From: Candidatus Methanoplasma sp.
GTDB lineage: Archaea; Thermoplasmatota; Thermoplasmata; Methanomassiliicoccales; Methanomethylophilaceae
Reading direction: 5' to 3'
Length of the DNA stretch: 50,937 bases
NCBI GenBank assembly: GCA_031261625.1
Contig: JAISJG010000003.1
Location: forward strand, 1-50,937
Part shown: positions 8,314 to 17,600 of the stretch, piece after piece
Layout of the letters: each line of letters opens with the position of its first letter
Position numbering within the stretch: the stretch's first letter is position 1
Translations under genes and position numbers: made by a program
The notes under the pieces: model-generated
Databases searched by the model: none
Told to the model about the DNA's origin: nothing
The model's input: the letters and a program-made list of their open reading frames with translations, nothing else

Positions 8314-8877
8314 ATGGGGAAAAGAGGGCCTAAGCAGCAGTTCGCGGATATTTCCTGTCCAAACACTGATTGCATTAAATTCGGTATTGTCAACGAAGGG
8401 AACATCGTCGGTAACGGGACATATAATACAAGTACAGGACAGGTGAGAAAATTCATCTGCAAGGAATGCGGACGTGTTTTCAACAGCCGCACCGGCACTG
8501 CGTACGAAGGGATCCGCAGTTCGGATGATAAATTCGATCTTGCCGTGAGATCCGTCAATGACGGCATGAGTATCCGTAAAACTGCTGAAACCATAGGATG
8601 CTCCGCCAACACCGTAAGGAACTGGGTGGAAAGATCCGAAGAATACGGAGATGCCTTCGGATCCGGACTCGAAAAAGATCTGATGTCCCTCGGAGTACCG
8701 TTCGAAGAAATAACTGATACCGTTGAAAAAACGATACGCCATACGGTGGAATGGGCCCTGTACACTCTGGAAAAAGGACTTCAGGTCAGAGATCTTGTCC
8801 TTAATCCCGAGCTATTATCATCTCATACAGACACAGATCAGCAGAAAAAAGAATCCAAGAACACCGAAATCCGGTGA
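8314..8877 (+). CDS. Zinc-ribbon plus helix-turn-helix DNA-binding protein
   Basis: 187 residues. Residues ~14-53 hold a four-cysteine zinc ribbon (CPNTDC then CKECG), followed by DGMSIRKTAETIGCSANTV-RNWV, a helix-turn-helix; this is the N-terminal architecture of IS1-family InsA and related transposase proteins. No DDE catalytic core follows: the C-terminal third is short and charged. It may be a domesticated transposase-derived regulator or a remnant. I use ATG 8314 with a TATA-like box ~30 bp upstream; an in-frame TTG at 8296 is less likely. The gene lies between perfect 19-bp inverted repeats, one at its own promoter and one at the promoter of the BASS transporter gene downstream. Confidence 0.7.
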   Translation: MGKRGPKQQFADISCPNTDCIKFGIVNEGNIVGNGTYNTSTGQVRKFICKECGRVFNSRTGTAYEGIRSSDDKFDLAVRSVNDGMSIRKTAETIGCSANTVRNWVERSEEYGDAFGSGLEKDLMSLGVPFEEITDTVEKTIRHTVEWALYTLEKGLQVRDLVLNPELLSSHTDTDQQKKESKNTEIR

Positions 8878-8915
8878 TGTTTTTAAACATCCATCTGCTG
8901 ATTTTATTATAATTA

Positions 8916-8934
8916 AATATCAACCAATTGTAAA
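8916..8934 (-). repeat. Right copy of the 19-bp inverted repeat, upstream of the BASS gene
   Basis: AATATCAACCAATTGTAAA is the reverse complement of 8260-8278. It lies about 20 bp upstream of TTAAATATATA (8956-8966), the likely TATA box of the gene starting at 8991, so it occupies an archaeal activator/operator position. Fourteen of its bases recur upstream of ubiA at 3550. Confidence 0.75.
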
Positions 8935-8990
8935 GTCGCTATCAAAAAATATCAATTAAATATATATCTGACTAAGAATTGCAAACTCTC

Positions 8991-9995
8991 ATGAATGTAA
9001 AGAAACTGCTCTGCAGCAGCGCGTTCATGATGAGTTTGGCCGTTATCGTATCGCTGGCTACGAACTTTTCTGACGTGCTTGTAGATGTATTTGCTCCCAC
9101 CGGACAACTTAACTCCGGCATGAGAAGCAATCTGACCATATTCTTTTTGGCAGTGATGATGACGATATCCCTGTCGAGGATACCGAGTAAAAGCCTGAGC
9201 CCTACCGAGGACCCTAAATCCATCGTAAGAGGGATCGTAATGGGACTCATAATACCGGCGATCATACCGATCATCGGATTCCTTCTCCTCAAGCATTACG
9301 ACCTCGGCGGCATGTACGCATGGGGCCTTGTATTCATTGCAGCAACACCGTTCGCAGCATCGGTCGCTCCGCTGTCGCTGATCATGAGGGGGGACATGGT
9401 CCACGCCGCGAGATCCACGATCTACGTCTACATAGTATCGCTTCTCTGGATACCGTTCATCATCTGGGCCCTGCTCGGCGAAAATGTAGAGATGAGCAGC
9501 ATAACCATCACGGTCTTCGAGGTAATCGGAGTCCCGATAATAGTATCCAGATTCATCACCTGGGTGAAGATCGACAAAACAATAATGTCGATCGTACTGA
9601 ATTGTATCATCTTCTTCCTTGTATGGCTCTCGGCAAGTGCCGCAGACTTCAGGACCGTAGGCATATGGATCCTCATCGCATTCCTTGTGATCGCCGCACT
9701 CAGAACATTCCTGTTAGGAAACCTGGTCAACATCGGTGAGAAGAAGCTGGGAATAAAATGGGACCAGAGGGTCACGGACATCCTGATGACATCTTACAAG
9801 AACAAAGGTATCGCACTTGCTTTGTGCGCAGCCGTTCTTGTAGGTCCTGCGATCCCCCAGGCCATGGTCGCCATCACCGCATCCATCGTCATCGAAGTAT
9901 GCTGGGTCGCGTTCATGGATACTTTTCTCTTCTCCGAAAAGAAGATGAAGATGGCCTTGGCCGAGGAAGAGGCGTCAAAAGTCGCTGAGTCTTAA
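8991..9995 (+). CDS. Bile acid:sodium symporter (BASS/SBF) family transporter
   Basis: 334 residues with about nine to ten membrane segments. The fold features of SBF proteins are visible: a Pro/Gly-rich broken helix (GIVMGLIIPAIIPIIGF), IAATPFAASVAPLSLIMRGD, and the late GIALALCAAVLVGPAIPQAM crossover helix. The family exports or imports organic anions, bile acids or arsenite with sodium; the substrate here is not determinable. ATG 8991 has a TATA box ~30 bp upstream, implying a leaderless transcript. Its 3' end overlaps that of the convergent DUF1848 gene by 21 bp. Confidence 0.75.
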   Translation: MNVKKLLCSSAFMMSLAVIVSLATNFSDVLVDVFAPTGQLNSGMRSNLTIFFLAVMMTISLSRIPSKSLSPTEDPKSIVRGIVMGLIIPAIIPIIGFLLLKHYDLGGMYAWGLVFIAATPFAASVAPLSLIMRGDMVHAARSTIYVYIVSLLWIPFIIWALLGENVEMSSITITVFEVIGVPIIVSRFITWVKIDKTIMSIVLNCIIFFLVWLSASAADFRTVGIWILIAFLVIAALRTFLLGNLVNIGEKKLGIKWDQRVTDILMTSYKNKGIALALCAAVLVGPAIPQAMVAITASIVIEVCWVAFMDTFLFSEKKMKMALAEEEASKVAES

Positions 9996-10898
9996 GGCCG
10001 TACGCGAAGATAACTCGGTTATCTCGTCGTCCGGTCCGACGGTCCCGTGGAGCATCTCGCTCCCGGGACTGTAAATCTTTTTCTTTCTGCTTTCTTTCGT
10101 ATTCCTGTTCGCATAGCAGTAAATACAGTCATGTCCGCATGTGTCGTACCCACCGATATCGATGTTCTTAACGCATTCGCAGCCTTTCCTTATGGGTGAT
10201 GATATCTTCTCGAAAGGTATTCCCAACGACATCAACATCTCCCTGTCAATGCAACCTTTCGGTCTTATCCCGTATGAAGAAAGATCGTATCTGGCACAGC
10301 AATAACTCGGAACTATTCCGTAACGCTCCGATATTTCGGATATCATCTGTCCGAAAGCATTCATTTCCTCTTCGGTGGCAGATCTGAGCATACTCGAATC
10401 CGGAGATCTTTCCAGCTTATCGTACATATCAAGGAAACTGAACGTACAACGTTCGGTATATCCCTGAAGCTCACGGCAAAGGGTTTCGAACTTCCTTCTG
10501 TGATACCCGATATCGAATCTATCGTTGAACAATACGGGATCGTATCTCCATTGGATGTGTTCTTTGCCTATTCTTTCGGAAAGCCGTCTGAAGGAATCAG
10601 CTATATCCGCTTTGGACCCCACTCCGGGTTCCACATCTTTACCGTATGGAGTTATCGTGATCTGGAAAAGATAATTCAGTCCCATTCTGTCGATCTCATC
10701 CAAAAAGGGGATGATCGGCCTCGGATCCTTAGTGATGAAAACGATGCAATCCACATTCCTGGGTGTCAGATCCACTCTGTAAACGGTCGATCTGTGCACC
10801 GGATTCCTTACCAGCACGTACCCTGCGCGCAGACGGTTCATGAACCATTCCGAATGGAATGCCGGAATATCCGTTCTCCTGCTGGCGCAGATCATCAT
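9975..10898 (-). CDS. DUF1848 family protein, iron-sulfur type
   Basis: 307 residues starting MMICASRRTDIPAFHSEWF, the exact family opening. The C-terminal cysteine cluster CECVKNIDIG-YDTCGHDCIYCYAN is present and probably ligates an Fe-S cluster, reminiscent of radical-SAM/SPL relatives. The biochemical role of DUF1848 proteins is not established to my knowledge. It is divergent from the ogt-alkD repair operon across ~50 bp, which suggests but does not prove a DNA-repair link. Confidence 0.85.
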   Translation of the reverse strand: MMICASRRTDIPAFHSEWFMNRLRAGYVLVRNPVHRSTVYRVDLTPRNVDCIVFITKDPRPIIPFLDEIDRMGLNYLFQITITPYGKDVEPGVGSKADIADSFRRLSERIGKEHIQWRYDPVLFNDRFDIGYHRRKFETLCRELQGYTERCTFSFLDMYDKLERSPDSSMLRSATEEEMNAFGQMISEISERYGIVPSYCCARYDLSSYGIRPKGCIDREMLMSLGIPFEKISSPIRKGCECVKNIDIGGYDTCGHDCIYCYANRNTKESRKKKIYSPGSEMLHGTVGPDDEITELSSRTALRLSDF

Positions 10899-10949
10899 AT
10901 CCGGTGTATCAATGGTAGGACATAAGTATTCTCGGCGTCATATACACCT

Positions 10950-11423
10950 ATGACCGAAGGATGCATCAAGACATACATTACCATTGTAGGGACTATAAGC
11001 ATCTCCGAGGACGGCGAAGGGAATATAGACGGCCTTTATCTTCCCAGCTTCAACCTTCCGATCCTGAGAGATCATGAATCCGATGCCATAAACGAAGCTT
11101 ATGTGCAGCTGAACGAGTATCTCGCCGGAAAACGCAAAGAATTCGATCTTCCTCTGAAATACGAAGGAACGGAATTCCAGGAGAAGGTCTGGGATGCCCT
11201 TCAGAACATTCCGTACGGGGAACTCATCAGTTATTCCGGCATCGCCAAGGTCATAGGGAAAGAGAACGCATACCGCGCCGTGGGTACCGCCTGCGGTTCG
11301 AATCCGTTGCCGATATTCATTCCGTGTCACAGAGTGATCGGTTCCGACGGGAGCATCGATAAATATGCCGGCGGTGCCGCACTCAAGAAAAAACTAATCG
11401 ATATCGAGAGGGATGGTTCTTGA
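10950..11423 (+). CDS. ogt: Methylated-DNA--protein-cysteine methyltransferase
   Basis: Suicide repair protein that takes the alkyl group from O6-alkylguanine onto its own cysteine. The active site IPCHRVIG (Cys126) is present, along with the DNA-binding HTH region FQEKVWDALQNIPYGELIS and the arginine finger region NAYRAVG. Length 157 is normal for Ogt. First gene of a repair operon: its TGA overlaps the TTG start of the alkD-like gene. Confidence 0.94.
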   Translation: MTEGCIKTYITIVGTISISEDGEGNIDGLYLPSFNLPILRDHESDAINEAYVQLNEYLAGKRKEFDLPLKYEGTEFQEKVWDALQNIPYGELISYSGIAKVIGKENAYRAVGTACGSNPLPIFIPCHRVIGSDGSIDKYAGGAALKKKLIDIERDGS

Positions 11424-12103
11424 TAGATTTCAGAACAATGATCAGGGACAATGCCGACCCGCGCTACAAAGAATTCAATGAATCCATCATTCCCGGCACC
11501 GGTCTTTCGTACGGAGTGAGAACTCCCATTATAAGGGACCTTTCTAAGAAGATCCTCAAAGATGACTGGAAAGCGTTCCTGGAGACCGAACCGGAATGCT
11601 ATGAAGAGAGGACGCTCAGGGCGATGGTCATCGCCAAAGCACCGATAGATACGGACGAACGCCTGGCACTATCGAGAGAATATGTGGAAGGGATCGACAA
11701 TTGGGCGCATTGCGATGTGTTCTGCGGAGACTGGAAAATAAAACCAGAAGATAAATGGAAGTTATGGGCCTATGTTCTCGAACTGATGGAAACGGGAGAG
11801 GAATTCAAGATGAGAGTGTCAGCTGTGATGATGCTTGTACATTTCCTTGACGACGAGCATATCGATGATGTGCTTTCGATACTTTCATCGAGATATCACA
11901 AGGGCTACTATTACAAAATGGGGGCTGCATGGGCGTTGTCGTTCTGTTTTATAAAGTATCCTGAGAAAACTGAACCTTATCTGTTCGTCGATACGTTGGA
12001 CAAAGAGATCAGAAACAAAGCGATCCAGAAAGTGTGCGATTCTTTCCGTGTTGAAAAAGATGTCAAAGAACGGCTGAAAACCAAGAAGAGATCGTACGTG
12101 TGA
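11420..12103 (+). CDS. AlkD-like DNA alkylation repair protein (HEAT repeats)
   Basis: DNA glycosylase-like HEAT-repeat protein of the AlkD/DNA_alkylation family, expected to excise bulky or cationic alkylpurines. Family hallmarks are GVRTPIIRDLSKKI, the EERTLRAMVI helix and DNWAHCDVFCGD, whose Trp and Asp correspond to catalytic positions in AlkD. Length 227 if it starts at TTG 11420, which overlaps the ogt stop by four bases (TTGA); an ATG at 11438 is the alternative. Operonic coupling with ogt supports an alkylation-damage role. Confidence 0.88.
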   Translation: MIDFRTMIRDNADPRYKEFNESIIPGTGLSYGVRTPIIRDLSKKILKDDWKAFLETEPECYEERTLRAMVIAKAPIDTDERLALSREYVEGIDNWAHCDVFCGDWKIKPEDKWKLWAYVLELMETGEEFKMRVSAVMMLVHFLDDEHIDDVLSILSSRYHKGYYYKMGAAWALSFCFIKYPEKTEPYLFVDTLDKEIRNKAIQKVCDSFRVEKDVKERLKTKKRSYV

Positions 12104-12122
12104 ACCCCGTTTTGAAAAACAG

Positions 12123-12446
12123 TTAGCGGATTTTAATAAATACCGTCTGCACCTTTGATGTGTGCAGGTTCCCAAGAGAAGCTGGCCTCAGGACAGTCTT
12201 GGTCCCATCTGAACGGTCAGTTATTGTTGCAGATACGATGAAGTACCTACTTGATTCCTGATGGGATCCCACATCCCCGCTCTCGTCCACTAAAATCAGT
12301 TTTTTGTCAGAACGTGAGGTCTTTCCCGAATCACTTTTCGATTCCGGCCCGATCTCTTTCTTCTTATGTTTCCTTCGCAGTGAATGCCCGAAGATACCCT
12401 TCATGACCGGCATTCGGCCGATTGCCTTATTATAGGACAATACCAC
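12123..12446 (-). pseudogene. Truncated DUF3800 protein
   Basis: The segment KKLILVDESGDVGSHQ, then SSRYFIVSATIT, is the characteristic N-terminal strand pair of DUF3800 (an RNase H-like fold often found near mobile and defence genes), with its first catalytic Asp. The family is normally over 200 residues, but this frame ends about 30 residues later in unrelated sequence, with TAA at 12123. A 5' basic extension (RRKHKKKEIG) is unusual. Most likely a decayed or 3'-deleted gene. Confidence 0.55.
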
Positions 12447-12514
12447 AGTCAGTATATGTATGTGCGAAGGTCTTTGTCGGATCTGTGGGTCTCAGAAAAT
12501 ATTCAGAATCCGTA

Positions 12515-13036
12515 TCAGCTCATCTCTTCGATGATCCCGAAAATCCTGTCGGCATTCTCGTTGCCTACTCTTGCGCCTTTTCTCTCAAGATATGTCCAAC
12601 CTCTCTTGGCACATTCTTTCTCGAAGACAGGATTGGTAACAGCGATCACTTTCTCTCTCGGGAGAGTACCGTGTTCCAGCATCAAAGCGAACATGTCCTT
12701 GGGAACACAGACGATGACCGCATCGAAATAATCCGTTATCATCTCAAGCTGTCCGAGATAGTCCTTCTCTTCCTGTACCCTTTCATAATCCTCTCTCGAC
12801 GACATCACATCGTCGTACTCCATTACCACATAGTTCCCGGGTACGAATCCGAATTTTGTCGAAATTATGCCGAATGATACGTCGCACATTTTGCGGCCGT
12901 CCTTCTCGGCGGTATCGAGTCTTGCCACAAGGTGTTTCACTTCTGTTACGCGGCCGCCGAACATCTCGAACGCACTTGCCAGTCCTTTCTTCAGGAACAC
13001 TGTGGAGTCGTTGGTTATGACGAATACTCTCTTCAT
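12515..13036 (-). CDS. Conserved hypothetical protein in the hyp operon
   Basis: 173 residues starting MKRVFVITND at ATG 13036, two bases after the hypD stop codon, so co-transcribed with hypA-hypD. Several alternating strands and helices suggest a Rossmann-like fold. The stretch FGIISTKFGFVPGNY, then EYDDVM, resembles the 'SAKYGL..P...YD' core of DUF6884/YaaA-like proteins; this is only a resemblance. Function unknown; the context suggests an accessory role in hydrogenase maturation or nickel metabolism. Confidence 0.7.
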   Translation of the reverse strand: MKRVFVITNDSTVFLKKGLASAFEMFGGRVTEVKHLVARLDTAEKDGRKMCDVSFGIISTKFGFVPGNYVVMEYDDVMSSREDYERVQEEKDYLGQLEMITDYFDAVIVCVPKDMFALMLEHGTLPREKVIAVTNPVFEKECAKRGWTYLERKGARVGNENADRIFGIIEEMS

Positions 13037-13038
13037 TT

Positions 13039-14118
13039 TCACACCTTCTTCGATGAGAACCTGTAGGCTATGCTGCAGTTGCCTTCTTCGGATACCATAC
13101 ACGGTCCTCTCGGATTGGACGGTTTGCATACCTTCCCGAACATGGGACATTCCTCCGATCTTATCAGACCTCTCAGCACCTCTCCGCATTTGCAGCCGGC
13201 CGCTTCCGCCTCCACTTTCGGCGTTGTTGCGAGGATGTCTTTGTGGACTGTGTTCGCATCGTGTTTTGCGAATTTCGGTTTAAGTGCCAGTGCGCTTTTC
13301 GGTATCACCGGGAATCCCCTCCATTCCCTGTCGACGGTATCGAACGTCTCGTCCATCAACCGCTTTGCGATAGGATTTCCGTGTTCTTTCACCAATCTGG
13401 TATATTCGTTCTCGACTTCCGCACGGCCTTCGTATATCTGTTTGGTTAGCATGTACGATGCCATGAGGATATCGAGGGGTTCGAATCCTGCCACCACCTG
13501 AGGCATATGGTACTTCTCTGCGAAGGGATAGAATATGTCGAGACCTGTGATGACCGCTACGTGTCCGGGCATAATGAAACCGTTGACCTTTGTTTCTCCC
13601 ATATTGAATATCGCTTCCAGAGCGGGAGGACATATCCTGTGACAGCTGTAGATGCTGAAATTATCCGGAAGAGGTTTCTGCAGAGGAACACATGTGGAAG
13701 GTGCGGTGGTCTCGAAACCGACCGAGACGAATACCAGGGGTTTGGTCTGTTCGGATGCCATTCTTACGGCGTCTTCTATGGAATAGACTATACGTACATC
13801 GGCGCCGTCGGCTTTTGCGTCGAACAGCGAACCGATTGTTGTCGGCACTCTCATCATATCTCCGAATGCGGTGACCGTTATGCCGTTCCTGGCAAGGGTG
13901 ATAGCATCGGCGATCTCTTGGCTTGTTGTTACGCATACAGGGCATCCGGGACCCTGGCATATCTCTATGCCTGCGTCCAGAAGCATCTCTTCGAGACCGA
14001 ATCTCACGATGGTGTCCTGATGGGTTCCGCAGACGTGCATGAATTTGCTTTTGATACCTATATCCTTGATGGCTGCAAGGACCTTTTTGGCGGTGGCTTC
14101 ATCCCTGTATTTGAACAT
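13039..14118 (-). CDS. hypD: [NiFe]-hydrogenase maturation protein HypD
   Basis: Iron-sulfur scaffold on which the Fe(CN)2CO group of [NiFe]-hydrogenases is assembled with HypC. All family marks are present: FMHVCGTHQD, CQGPGCPVCVT, GFETTAPST, GFEPLDIL, PGHVAVI, and the C-terminal cysteine set CKCGEVLRG ... ECPMFGKVC ... GPCMVSEEGNC. Length 359 from ATG 14118, which shares a base with the hypA TGA. It serves the hydrogenases that a hydrogen-dependent methanogen needs; hypB, C, E and F are elsewhere. Confidence 0.96.
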   Translation of the reverse strand: MFKYRDEATAKKVLAAIKDIGIKSKFMHVCGTHQDTIVRFGLEEMLLDAGIEICQGPGCPVCVTTSQEIADAITLARNGITVTAFGDMMRVPTTIGSLFDAKADGADVRIVYSIEDAVRMASEQTKPLVFVSVGFETTAPSTCVPLQKPLPDNFSIYSCHRICPPALEAIFNMGETKVNGFIMPGHVAVITGLDIFYPFAEKYHMPQVVAGFEPLDILMASYMLTKQIYEGRAEVENEYTRLVKEHGNPIAKRLMDETFDTVDREWRGFPVIPKSALALKPKFAKHDANTVHKDILATTPKVEAEAAGCKCGEVLRGLIRSEECPMFGKVCKPSNPRGPCMVSEEGNCSIAYRFSSKKV

Positions 14119-14501
14119 CAGACTTCCTCCTCTTCTATGCACATATTCTTTACGCAGCAGGATTGTCCTTTGGTTACGGTGACGGGACCGTGACACTTCG
14201 GACAGGAGAGCACAGGCATACTGTGGTCGTTGCCTTCGCCCAGATCGAGCATGTCGGCGGGACCGTCGTAACCGCATGATTCGCATTCGAGGATTATTTC
14301 CTCATCCTCTATGATTAGTTTGGATCCTTCGAGGATCGTTCCTCTTGTTATTACGTTGTATGCGAACTCCATCTGATCGTGACCGAGATTGGTTAATTTA
14401 CCGATAGTGAATGTGACCTCTGCAACCGATATCGCGTTATATTTTTCCAATTCTTTGAGAATGGCGGAGACCAGGTCGGAGACGATGGATACTTCGTGCA
14501 C
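14118..14501 (-). CDS. hypA: Hydrogenase nickel-insertion protein HypA
   Basis: Nickel metallochaperone acting with HypB. It begins at GTG 14501 with MHEVSIV, whose His2 is the nickel ligand, and has the two CXXC zinc-binding pairs CESCG and CPKCH. 127 residues. A TATA-like AT stretch (14516-14529, minus strand) lies ~25 bp upstream of the GTG, so the transcript is probably leaderless. First gene of hypA-hypD-orf. Confidence 0.94.
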   Translation of the reverse strand: MHEVSIVSDLVSAILKELEKYNAISVAEVTFTIGKLTNLGHDQMEFAYNVITRGTILEGSKLIIEDEEIILECESCGYDGPADMLDLGEGNDHSMPVLSCPKCHGPVTVTKGQSCCVKNMCIEEEEV

Positions 14502-14605
14502 ATTACGGATATGACGATATTATTTTTAACTCTAACAGTCCGACGGATATTTGTTGACTGTTTTCCGAAAAATCACAAATGAAACATCGATACGGAAATG
14601 ATTGT

Positions 14606-14645
14606 TAAAAAAAGAAGAAAATTGGAAGGTAGGGGATTGCTCCCC
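14606..14645 (-). terminator. Terminator of the surface-protein gene
   Basis: On the minus strand GGGGA-GCAA-TCCCC (14632-14645) is followed by a pyrimidine run rich in T down to 14606, about 50 bp after the stop of the surface-protein gene. Confidence 0.55.
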
Positions 14646-14694
14646 AGTTTGTTTTTCTGTTTTAAGGATGATTCCTTTTTACCTTTTTTCCAGA

Positions 14695-17600
14695 TCAGGA
14701 CCTGAGCAGCTTGATTGCTACAACGATCATTATGATACCGATTATGATAACGATAATAATCAGGAGGATCTCGATCAGGGTGAGGCTGTTGTCCTCAGCG
14801 GGGGCCTCAGCAGTGCTGATTCCGCTTACGACGAAGGCTGCATCTCCGGTTACGGTGTATGCCGCGCCTGCAGTGTAGGATGATCCGTTCACTGTGTAGG
14901 TCGGGGTTCCGGTGTATCCGGGGAGTGCCTTTGCGTCGACCCTTATTGAGTCTCCGTAGTTGATCAGAAGCAGCTTGGAGGTTCCGTAGCCGATACCGTT
15001 GACGGTCCACTCGACTCCCTCATTGTACGAAAGGGTTACTTCGTACTGTTTGGGGGTGAAGTTTCCGTAAAGGACGGGGTAGACTCCGATGTCAGATCCG
15101 GGGTACGTGACGTAGGGCACCGAAAGCTGGCTGTCTATGAACCATCCAACAAGGGTGAAGTCCTTCAGCTGAACAGTTGCGGGAGGAACAACTATTACGG
15201 TCGCTCCTGCTGCGGTGTACTCAGTTGCGTAGGTCTTGCCGATGTATTTTGCGGTGTTTCCGACCAGGAAGACTGTCACTTCGGGGGTTCCGGAGATGTT
15301 AGAGTCCGAGAAGGTGGATTCGCCATATACAAGTGCGTATGCTGCGGGGTCGAGTGTTATGACACCGTCGACATCCACATTGTTGGTAAGGTCAGACAGG
15401 AGAGTAGGAGGTGCTCCGATCGTGAGGATCTTGAAGATCCCAACGAAGGATCCGGTGTTGACAGTAAAGACGGCCGATCCGGTAAGGGTCAGTTTGTCTA
15501 TGTAAATCTGTCCGTTGTAAGTTCCGTTTCCAAGGATAAGTTCGCCTGCGCTCTGTATTGATCCTTTCGCGTCTGCTGCTGCGGGAGGTGAGAATACACC
15601 GTCGATCTTGGTTGTGGCCTTGTCACCGATGATGACTTTTCCGCCTGCAAGGATGTCTATGACTCCAGTGAACTCGTATTCGACACCGTTAAAGGTTGCG
15701 ATACCGCCGTTACCGACAGTGATGTTGCCTATGATTCCCCTTACGAGGGAAGGTGTGCCTACCGATCCACCGTCTGCTGCGATGACACGTCCGGTCGAGG
15801 TGTATGTTCCGTTAACAGTGAGCGTTGCTCCCTTGGCGATGGAGAGTGCGTTTCCGTTGTCGTTAAGTGTAACACCTGCGATGATGGTAACGTCTTTCCT
15901 GATCCATGCTGCCCTGAGGAGATCGATAACGTCTCCGCTGGTTGCGAGTCCGATTGCTGTTGCAACGTCGGTGTAGATGATCTTGTCGCCTTTGACGAGT
16001 GTGACATCGGCTGTGGGGGCTGCAAAGCCTGCTGCCTCTGCCTTTGCCTTGTCGAAGACTGCCTGTCCACTGTACACATCGTATCCGTCTGCGCGTCCGC
16101 TGCCATTGTATATGTCAGTGTTTGCGGGGACAGTCACTATGGGGCTGTGGGTATCGTCACCGATCGTGAGGCTTGCGCCTGCGTCGATGTAGATCTTTGT
16201 ATCTTTGTCCGTGACTCCGAGGGTTATGTCATAAAGTATGACAACGTCTCCGGAGATGTGGATCTCATCTGATTTGCCGATTGCGTTTGCGAGTGTGAGG
16301 TAGTAGTAGGTTTTTGCTGTGGTTGAAGATTCAACGTACCATGCGGCACTGATTGTGTTGCCGAGGGGTTCGTTGTTGAATGTTACGGGTTCGACACCGT
16401 ACTCAACGGTTCCGTTGTCAAGGACTTTTGCACCGGGTATTGCTGACGAGGTGCCGTAGTTGTATCCGTGTATGACAAAGGGTGTTGCCGTTGCATTCTT
16501 GTCGTTGTATGTAACGACTATTTTTCCGATTATGTCAGCGGTTGTGTCTATGTAGACAGTATCGTTGTTGGAGTCAGTGAATGACCATTTGCCGCTGTTT
16601 ATTGTGAATGCTGCGTCGACATCCTGAACATCGACTGCGGAAACAGGTCTGATCTGAACTGCACCGGTTGCATCTACAATAAGAGCTGCGGTTCCACTGA
16701 CAACTTTGAATCCGACTGAATCATAGGCGGGATCCTGTATGAACACGTCTGATGCATCGATGGTTCCGAGGAACAGTTTGATATCAGCGGACTTTTTCAG
16801 TACGACTATGAAGGGAACGGTGGTTCCGATAACGCCAGTCTCGAATGTGATCCTGTTACCATCGACCTTTGCTATGTTATTGTCGGATATTGTTGCTGCA
16901 ACGCTGACCGAGTAACCTGCCGATGCAGTATACTCTATTGTTTTGTTGTCAACGTATGTACTGGGCACAGTGAGTGCGTCTACGTCTGCACCCGCCAGAT
17001 CCAGAAGACCTGCATTTATCCTGTTACCGGACAATGTTGCAGTGTACGAGCTGCCGCTTCCGACTACTGCCAGGCTACCGTAGTAATACTGGTATACTGG
17101 AGTTCCGGTTCCGATATCGACTATGAAGAAGATATCCGAGGTTTTTCCAAGCTCGATGTCCTTGAGTATTATCTTTCCGGGGGTCGTGGTTGAATCGTTG
17201 GCGACAGGTATGATCTTTTCTCCGTCGAGGATAACAGCGACCGGAATTCCCTGGTTGGGTACTGCAAAGTTGACAGTTACATCTCCCAGTACGGGCTGGA
17301 TGTCTCCGACAGTTATGACTGCACCATCTGCGATTGTGAGCTTAACATATTCGCTGATCCAAAGATCTCCGTAACCAAGGGTGAAAAGGGTTGACTCAAC
17401 GCTTGCTGCTCCAGAGAGAGTCAGGCTACCGACGTAGTAGTCTTCATCGGGGTACGCATCATCGTATGTAGGGTCCCAGTAATAGACACCTCCGAATATG
17501 GTTGCTTTTGTGCCATCGTATCCGACTGCCAATCCTATTGTGTACACGGACTCGGCAGAGAATGTACCTGCCGTGATGGTTCCGTTGAAGGGGGCGGCAT

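Noticed and set aside
8260..8934. Complete insertion sequence
   Set aside because: The zinc-ribbon/HTH protein lacks a DDE catalytic core, no target-site duplication flanks the inverted repeats, and each repeat is placed at a promoter. I keep it as a gene with flanking repeats.
12422..12877. Long plus-strand frame opposite the hyp-operon hypothetical gene
   Set aside because: It mirrors the minus-strand gene, which has operon context and conserved-looking structure; the plus frame does not resemble a protein.
13470..13500. tRNA T-loop-like GGTTCGAATCC
   Set aside because: It lies inside hypD coding sequence and no cloverleaf can be built around it. I saw no tRNA or rRNA gene in the window.
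15608..15976. Frames antisense to the surface-protein gene
   Set aside because: They are shadows of a biased, repetitive coding sequence with low stop density; no start signals or homology.
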